NCBI GenBank assembly: GCA_903933995.1
Contig: CAIZMD010000434.1
Location: forward strand, 1 to 9,916
Direction: 5' to 3'
Source of the DNA: an uncultured Bacteroidota bacterium
GTDB taxonomy: Bacteria > Bacteroidota > Bacteroidia > Chitinophagales > Chitinophagaceae
Length of the DNA stretch: 9,916 bases
A program made the translations under genes and the position numbers. The notes beneath the pieces were generated by a model. The model was not told where the DNA came from and searched no databases. It saw only the letters and a program-made list of their open reading frames with translations. Below, in pieces: positions 6,708 through 9,916 of this stretch (within the stretch, counting starts at the first letter, position 1; each line of letters starts with the position of its first letter).

Positions 6708-7343
6708 TTATTGAACTGTCTTGCCAAAGTAATTGGGTTCATAGGGTTCTCCTTGGAGAATCTTTAGTAGGTCTTTTTCAATGGACTCTTTGGGATATTC
6801 AATGAAGCGACCAATTTCGGTTTTGTCTTTGTATACAATGAGGGTGGGTACCCTAACAATGTTTTTTCCTTGCTCTTCATGGCCAGGACTTTTCTTGTAT
6901 TGTTCTGGGGTATTGTTTACAAAAACCAATTGCAATTTGGTACTATCAAAGCCTGCGGCTGCTAAGATCTTCAACATGCGTGGTACTTCTCTTCTACTAT
7001 CGCCACACCAAGTGCCCAGAAAAATTTGCAGGGTTTTGCCTCTTAGTAATTCCTTGATTTTTGGAATGCGCAAACTATCTGGTTGGTAGGATTGGTAATT
7101 GGGAAGGAACCAATCAGCAAATGGGGCTTGACGTAAGTCTGCTATTGGATGAACACCCAATAAATGCGTTATTGCTGGTGGGTTATTTATGGTTTTGCTA
7201 TTGTTAAGGTTATTACTGTTATTGTTTTTGACTAGTTGGTTAACAGTGTTTGTTTGATTGGTAGGCGCGTTGGTTTGAACCATACGAGTATGGTTACAGG
7301 AGATCAGCCACATAGTGACGATCACCAGCATGAATGGTTTCAT
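6708..7343 (-). CDS. Thioredoxin-fold lipoprotein with CxxS motif
   Basis: Probable membrane-anchored periplasmic thioredoxin-fold protein of 211 residues. Residues 1-16 form a lipoprotein signal with lipobox LISC (C16). Residues 17-56 form a linker rich in Asn and Thr, and the thioredoxin fold follows (about 95-200). The active-site region reads GTWCGDSR: C113 is present but the second cysteine of CxxC is Ser116. The cis-proline loop is RVPT (P166), preceded by SPGHEEQGKNI. With one cysteine it cannot form the usual CxxC disulfide. It might act in mixed-disulfide, isomerase-like or chaperone roles, or a cysteine from a partner might take part (inference). It is the last gene of the minus-strand cluster, 46 nt after the small secreted protein gene, and is a close paralogue of the protein at 7794-8357. 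Confidence 0.85.
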   Translation of the reverse strand: MKPFMLVIVTMWLISCNHTRMVQTNAPTNQTNTVNQLVKNNNSNNLNNSKTINNPPAITHLLGVHPIADLRQAPFADWFLPNYQSYQPDSLRIPKIKELLRGKTLQIFLGTWCGDSRREVPRMLKILAAAGFDSTKLQLVFVNNTPEQYKKSPGHEEQGKNIVRVPTLIVYKDKTEIGRFIEYPKESIEKDLLKILQGEPYEPNYFGKTVQ

Positions 7344-7366
7344 CTGATGTTAATTAGAATTGATAA

Positions 7367-7393
7367 ATAGGATTTACTGATATGTAATCCTAT
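7367..7393 (-). promoter_or_regulatory. Intercistronic hairpin overlapping a stop codon
   Basis: ATAGGATT (7367-7374) and AATCCTAT (7386-7393) form an 8-bp perfect stem that includes the TAG stop of the small secreted protein gene. No good T run follows on the minus strand, so it is probably an mRNA-processing or stabilising hairpin between the two cistrons rather than a terminator. Confidence 0.4.
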
Positions 7394-7731
7394 GCCTTGG
7401 GAGGGTGAAACACAGATCCTAGGTGCTGGTTGGGAATGCGGTTGTTCTGCTTGATTTGAAAGCTTGCAGTAGTTGTATGTAAGGATGTTTGAAACTGGAA
7501 TTTTTCTTGAGCCAAGTATTTCCAGTCTGTTTTTTGCTCTAGGCTTTGTTGTTTTTCTGATTGACCATCTGTGCTTGGATAAGGCGCTACGTCTATGATA
7601 TTAGTACATTCACAAAAGCGCGGGTCTTCATTCATCATGGCCTTAAAAGAGCAGTCTGCATAGAGCAGCATCTTTGCATAAGGTGGTGCAAAAAGGGCTA
7701 GGGATAATATGACTGCTAATAGATTTTTCAA
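7390..7731 (-). CDS. Small exported three-cysteine protein, function unknown
   Basis: A 113-residue protein I cannot assign to a named family. Residues 1-19 look like a Sec signal (KNLLAVILSLALFAPPYA). The mature part begins KMLLYADCSFK and has cysteines C27, C40 and C42 (the last two as FCECTN). A polar, Gln-rich middle follows, and the protein ends in SVFHPPKA. The hydrophobic start, the tyrosine-acidic segment, the early cysteines and the FHPP end resemble small Bacteroidota proteins that I recall near TonB-receptor and metal loci. The CNGKC motif I associate with those is absent, so the link is tentative. The start is TTG at 7731: an in-frame stop lies seven codons upstream (about 7752) with no ATG between, and a later Met would remove the signal peptide. 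It sits between two thioredoxin-fold genes, which suggests a shared envelope role. Confidence 0.7.
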   Translation of the reverse strand: MKNLLAVILSLALFAPPYAKMLLYADCSFKAMMNEDPRFCECTNIIDVAPYPSTDGQSEKQQSLEQKTDWKYLAQEKFQFQTSLHTTTASFQIKQNNRIPNQHLGSVFHPPKA

Positions 7732-7793
7732 ACTAGGGATGAATACAAGTTAGCCAATTCATTTGATTCTAAGATCAATTATAGAAATTGCCA

Positions 7794-8357
7794 TTATAAA
7801 ATCAACTCACTAAAATGCGGTGTATAGGGTTTGCCCGTTAAGATTTTCAACAAGTCTTTTTCAAATGATTCTTTGGGTGCATCAATGATTCTTCCAATTT
7901 CTTTCCTGCCTTTGTAAAGAATATAGGTAGGCACGCGTACAATGTTTTTTCCCTGCTCCTCGTGCCCCGGACTTTGGCGGTTCATGGTGCCGCTATTGTT
8001 TAAAAAGATCAGTATGAATTGACTACTATCTACTTCAGCTGCTTGTAAAATTTTCAAAACTCCCGGCATATCGGCCCTGCTTTCTCCGCACCAAGTGCCT
8101 ACAAAAAATTCCATGCGCTTGCCCTTGAATGCTTTTTTAATAGCTGGGATCAGGGAACTATCTACCTGGTATTTTTCAAAATTGGGGATGAACCATTTAG
8201 CAAATGGTGCTTGCTCCAACTGTTTGGGTGAAGATGCTCCTAAGAGTATGGCAGGTTTTTGTTCTGTTGGCTCTTGCGCTATTTGTGCATGCAAAAACTG
8301 ACTATGCAAAAAAATGCATGCAACAAAAAGAATGGGATATGCGATGGTTTTTTTCAA
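7794..8357 (-). CDS. Exported thioredoxin-fold protein with CxxS motif
   Basis: A 187-residue periplasmic protein with a Sec signal (1-24, cleavage near LHA-Q) and no convincing lipobox. From QAPFA (49) to the C-terminus it aligns without gaps to the lipoprotein at 6708-7343, with about 80 identities in about 135 positions by hand count. The active-site region is GTWCGESR, with C90 and Ser93 in place of the second cysteine. The cis-proline is P143 in RVPT, and the block SPGHEEQGKNIVRVPT is identical in both paralogues. The start is TTG at 8357, 13 nt after the stop codon of the upstream SDR gene; the next Met is residue 82, far past the signal peptide. The spacing implies co-transcription with the SDR gene. 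It is probably a soluble partner or variant of the lipoprotein; the substrate is unknown. Confidence 0.85.
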   Translation of the reverse strand: MKKTIAYPILFVACIFLHSQFLHAQIAQEPTEQKPAILLGASSPKQLEQAPFAKWFIPNFEKYQVDSSLIPAIKKAFKGKRMEFFVGTWCGESRADMPGVLKILQAAEVDSSQFILIFLNNSGTMNRQSPGHEEQGKNIVRVPTYILYKGRKEIGRIIDAPKESFEKDLLKILTGKPYTPHFSELIL

Positions 8358-8370
8358 AGGAATATGCTTC

Positions 8371-9345
8371 CTACAAGTTATGGATTTTTTTCAACTCTGC
8401 GCAGATGCGATTGATAGAATCAACAGGTGCCTGGTATTGAAAACTGGGAAGGGCTTTTAATAATTTACTATTGTCAAAAACCACTTTAGCCCTTGCTGTG
8501 CGCGATGTTTCTTTGGTGAGCAAGGGTTGTTTACCTGTGAACATAGACTTGATGCCTTCTAATCGCCAAACAATTTCTGCTAATAAAGGACTCACTTTTA
8601 AGTGTGGTCTTTTTTTACCAAATCCATCTGCAATCATATTGAATACATCGCGATAGCCAAGATTGGCTCCACTCAAAATATAACGTTGTGCGCTAAGATC
8701 AGATGCCATTAGCGCCTGCATAGCAGCTACTACATCTAACACGTCTACAAAACCACTACTTCCTTCTGTGTACCAAGGAAACTGGTCATAGGCAGATTTA
8801 AAAATGGCAGAAGACCCCTTGGTCCAATCACCAGAACCTAGAATGATTACGGGATTTACAATCACCGCATTCAAACCTTCACCAATGCCCCTCCAGACCT
8901 CCATCTCGGCCAGGTATTTGGTTTTGCCATATTCACTATTAGAAGTTTCTTCTGTCCAGTCCATGGTCTCATTAATGGCTTGGTCCGTTCGGATTCTTCC
9001 CAGCGCTGCAACTGAACTCACAAAGACCATTTTGCGAATCCCCGCTTCTAGTGAGGCGTTCACAATATTGGCCGTTCCCTCAATATTGGTCAAGTGCATA
9101 GCGTCTTGGCCCTTGGCACTAAAAGAAACAATGGCTGCGCAATGATAAACTTCAGTAACCCCTTCCATGGCCGCTTCTAAGGCAATTACGTCAAGGATAT
9201 CGGCCTGAAACCAGTCTATTTTATCTGCTCCTAGAATGCTTGGAATAGTAGTTCTGTAAAGTGCCCTAACTGGTTCTCCCTTTGATACCAACTGGCTAAC
9301 CAGGTGTGAGCCTACCAATCCTGTTGCGCCGGTTACTAATATCAT
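8371..9345 (-). CDS. NAD(P)-dependent epimerase/reductase of the extended SDR family
   Basis: A cytosolic Rossmann-fold oxidoreductase of 324 residues. The dinucleotide-binding loop is GATGLVG (6-12). The extended-SDR pattern continues with CAAIVSF (69-75), the catalytic Ser region VSSVAALG (109-116), and the YxxxK pair Y139 and K143 (EYGKTK). NPVIILG (164-170) is typical of the dihydroflavonol-4-reductase/3-beta-hydroxysteroid dehydrogenase-like subgroup. Length and motif order are normal and no key residue is missing. The substrate cannot be inferred; sugar-nucleotide, steroid-like and aldehyde substrates are all possible in this group. The ATG at 9345 lies 35 nt after the Fur-family gene, and the stop codon is 13 nt before the thioredoxin-like gene, which suggests an operon. 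Confidence 0.9.
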   Translation of the reverse strand: MILVTGATGLVGSHLVSQLVSKGEPVRALYRTTIPSILGADKIDWFQADILDVIALEAAMEGVTEVYHCAAIVSFSAKGQDAMHLTNIEGTANIVNASLEAGIRKMVFVSSVAALGRIRTDQAINETMDWTEETSNSEYGKTKYLAEMEVWRGIGEGLNAVIVNPVIILGSGDWTKGSSAIFKSAYDQFPWYTEGSSGFVDVLDVVAAMQALMASDLSAQRYILSGANLGYRDVFNMIADGFGKKRPHLKVSPLLAEIVWRLEGIKSMFTGKQPLLTKETSRTARAKVVFDNSKLLKALPSFQYQAPVDSINRICAELKKIHNL

Positions 9346-9380
9346 CAGGTCTGTTTTAGGGTTTTAAAGTTTGCGCTAAG

Positions 9381-9797
9381 TTATTGGCATTTGATACAGG
9401 TACCACTGGCCACTAAATCTAGTTGATGCACTTGGTACCCCGTTGGTAATTGCACTTTGGGAACCGTAACATGATCTAGACAATAAGTGGTACCACAAGT
9501 ATCGCACATAAAATGTACGTGGTTGTCGTGGTGATGTCCTTCTGTACAAGCGTCTTTGCAAAGAGCGTATCGCACAGAATTATCAGCAGAAGGAATGGTA
9601 TGCAAAATCCCTTTTTCAACAAAGGTCTGCAAGGTTCTATAAATAGTCACGCGGTCAAATTCGTCACCACTATGTTGTTCAATATCGGCGTGAGCCAAAG
9701 CAGCTTTGCGTTCTAAGAAGAGCTCAAGAATTTTCTTGCGGCTATCCGTAACACTTAACTGACTTCTTTTTAGGGTATCAATAATTCTTGGATGCAT
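9381..9797 (-). CDS. Fur-family metal-responsive transcriptional regulator
   Basis: A DNA-binding metalloregulator of 138 residues, a usual length for Fur, Zur and PerR proteins. The N-terminal winged helix contains the recognition helix region DRVTIYRTLQTFVEKGIL (48-65). The hinge and dimer domain holds a His-rich metal site (HHHDNHVHF, 88-96), a first structural zinc pair C98 and C101 (CDTC), an extra C106, and the terminal pair C134 and C137 (CIKC). C80 and C84 are further unusual thiols. The HVHFxCxxC arrangement looks closest to Zur-like or Bacteroidota-specific Fur proteins, but the sensed metal or peroxide cannot be fixed from sequence. The ATG at 9797 is 3 nt after the stop of the upstream gene, so the two are probably translated from one mRNA. 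It may autoregulate this transcript (inference). Confidence 0.93.
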   Translation of the reverse strand: MHPRIIDTLKRSQLSVTDSRKKILELFLERKAALAHADIEQHSGDEFDRVTIYRTLQTFVEKGILHTIPSADNSVRYALCKDACTEGHHHDNHVHFMCDTCGTTYCLDHVTVPKVQLPTGYQVHQLDLVASGTCIKCQ

Positions 9798-9800
9798 GAA

Positions 9801-9916
9801 TTACCTAGGGTTGTTATTGAAAATCCCGTTGACAAAATTGCCCGTGCCGGCTTTTTCATCCAACAAGATACGGATGTCTTTTTTGAGTTGTTCCAATTCA
9901 GCAGATTTTAAACCAT
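9801..9916 (-). CDS. 3' end of an unidentified gene
   Basis: An open reading frame enters from the right edge on the minus strand and ends with TAA at 9803-9801. The 37 visible C-terminal residues begin GLKSAELEQLKKDIRILLDE and finish FVNGIFNNNPR. The first part looks like an amphipathic helix. The FVNGI ending is faintly like a NusB C-terminus, but the preceding residues do not support that, so I give no function. The stop lies 3 nt before the Fur-family ATG, which suggests translational coupling. Confidence 0.7.
   Translation of the reverse strand, partial: GLKSAELEQLKKDIRILLDEKAGTGNFVNGIFNNNPR

Noticed and set aside
7732..7793. Terminator between the 187-residue and 113-residue exported protein genes
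   Set aside because: Only a 5-bp TTGAT/ATCAA pairing is visible, with no GC stem or T run, so I treat the two genes as probably co-transcribed.

Overview
The window looks like an ordinary chromosomal segment of a Bacteroidota bacterium, probably of the class Chitinophagia. The reasons are moderately low GC, several close matches to the Bacteroidota -7 promoter box (TAnnTTTG), little Shine-Dalgarno signal, and Sec signals ending in ...AQ. The protein families also fit: a periplasmic double-domain M16 peptidase, a second-type LpxD and a Bacteroidota-style Fur protein. Heptamer AGAGTGA intergenic repeats point the same way. The assignment rests on pattern recognition, not a database search.

Left part (1-5300, minus strand). 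A composite GC-rich repeat and a strong terminator (about 1-130) lie after a 912-residue exported M16 zinc peptidase (151-2889). Upstream of it are a terminator (about 2939-2972), lysS for class II lysyl-tRNA synthetase (3035-4591), and an RluE-type 23S rRNA pseudouridine synthase (4628-5224). lysS appears to have its own promoter inside the 3' end of the pseudouridine synthase gene. The pseudouridine synthase gene has a predicted promoter and a leader of about 70 nt that ends in a perfect terminator-like hairpin 8 nt before the ATG.

Middle (5225-6710). A divergent AT-rich intergenic region of about 420 bp separates the pseudouridine synthase gene from a plus-strand lpxD-like acyltransferase gene (5644-6594). 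That gene is followed by four perfect AGAGTGA heptamers and a bidirectional terminator.

Right part (6708-9916, minus strand). A tightly packed, probably co-transcribed cluster reads, in transcription order: 3' end of an unidentified gene; a Fur-family metalloregulator; an NAD(P)-dependent SDR/epimerase-like enzyme; an exported thioredoxin-fold protein; a small exported three-cysteine protein; and a thioredoxin-fold lipoprotein. The two thioredoxin-fold proteins are close paralogues. Both carry CxxS (CGES, CGDS) instead of CxxC and share an identical 16-residue block ending at the cis-proline. This cluster is the best candidate here for an undescribed function, perhaps envelope thiol or metal handling; that function is inference. 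The rest is housekeeping.

Three genes have tempting upstream TTG starts. For the pseudouridine synthase and lpxD genes I chose a downstream ATG. For two exported proteins of the right-hand cluster TTG appears to be the real start.
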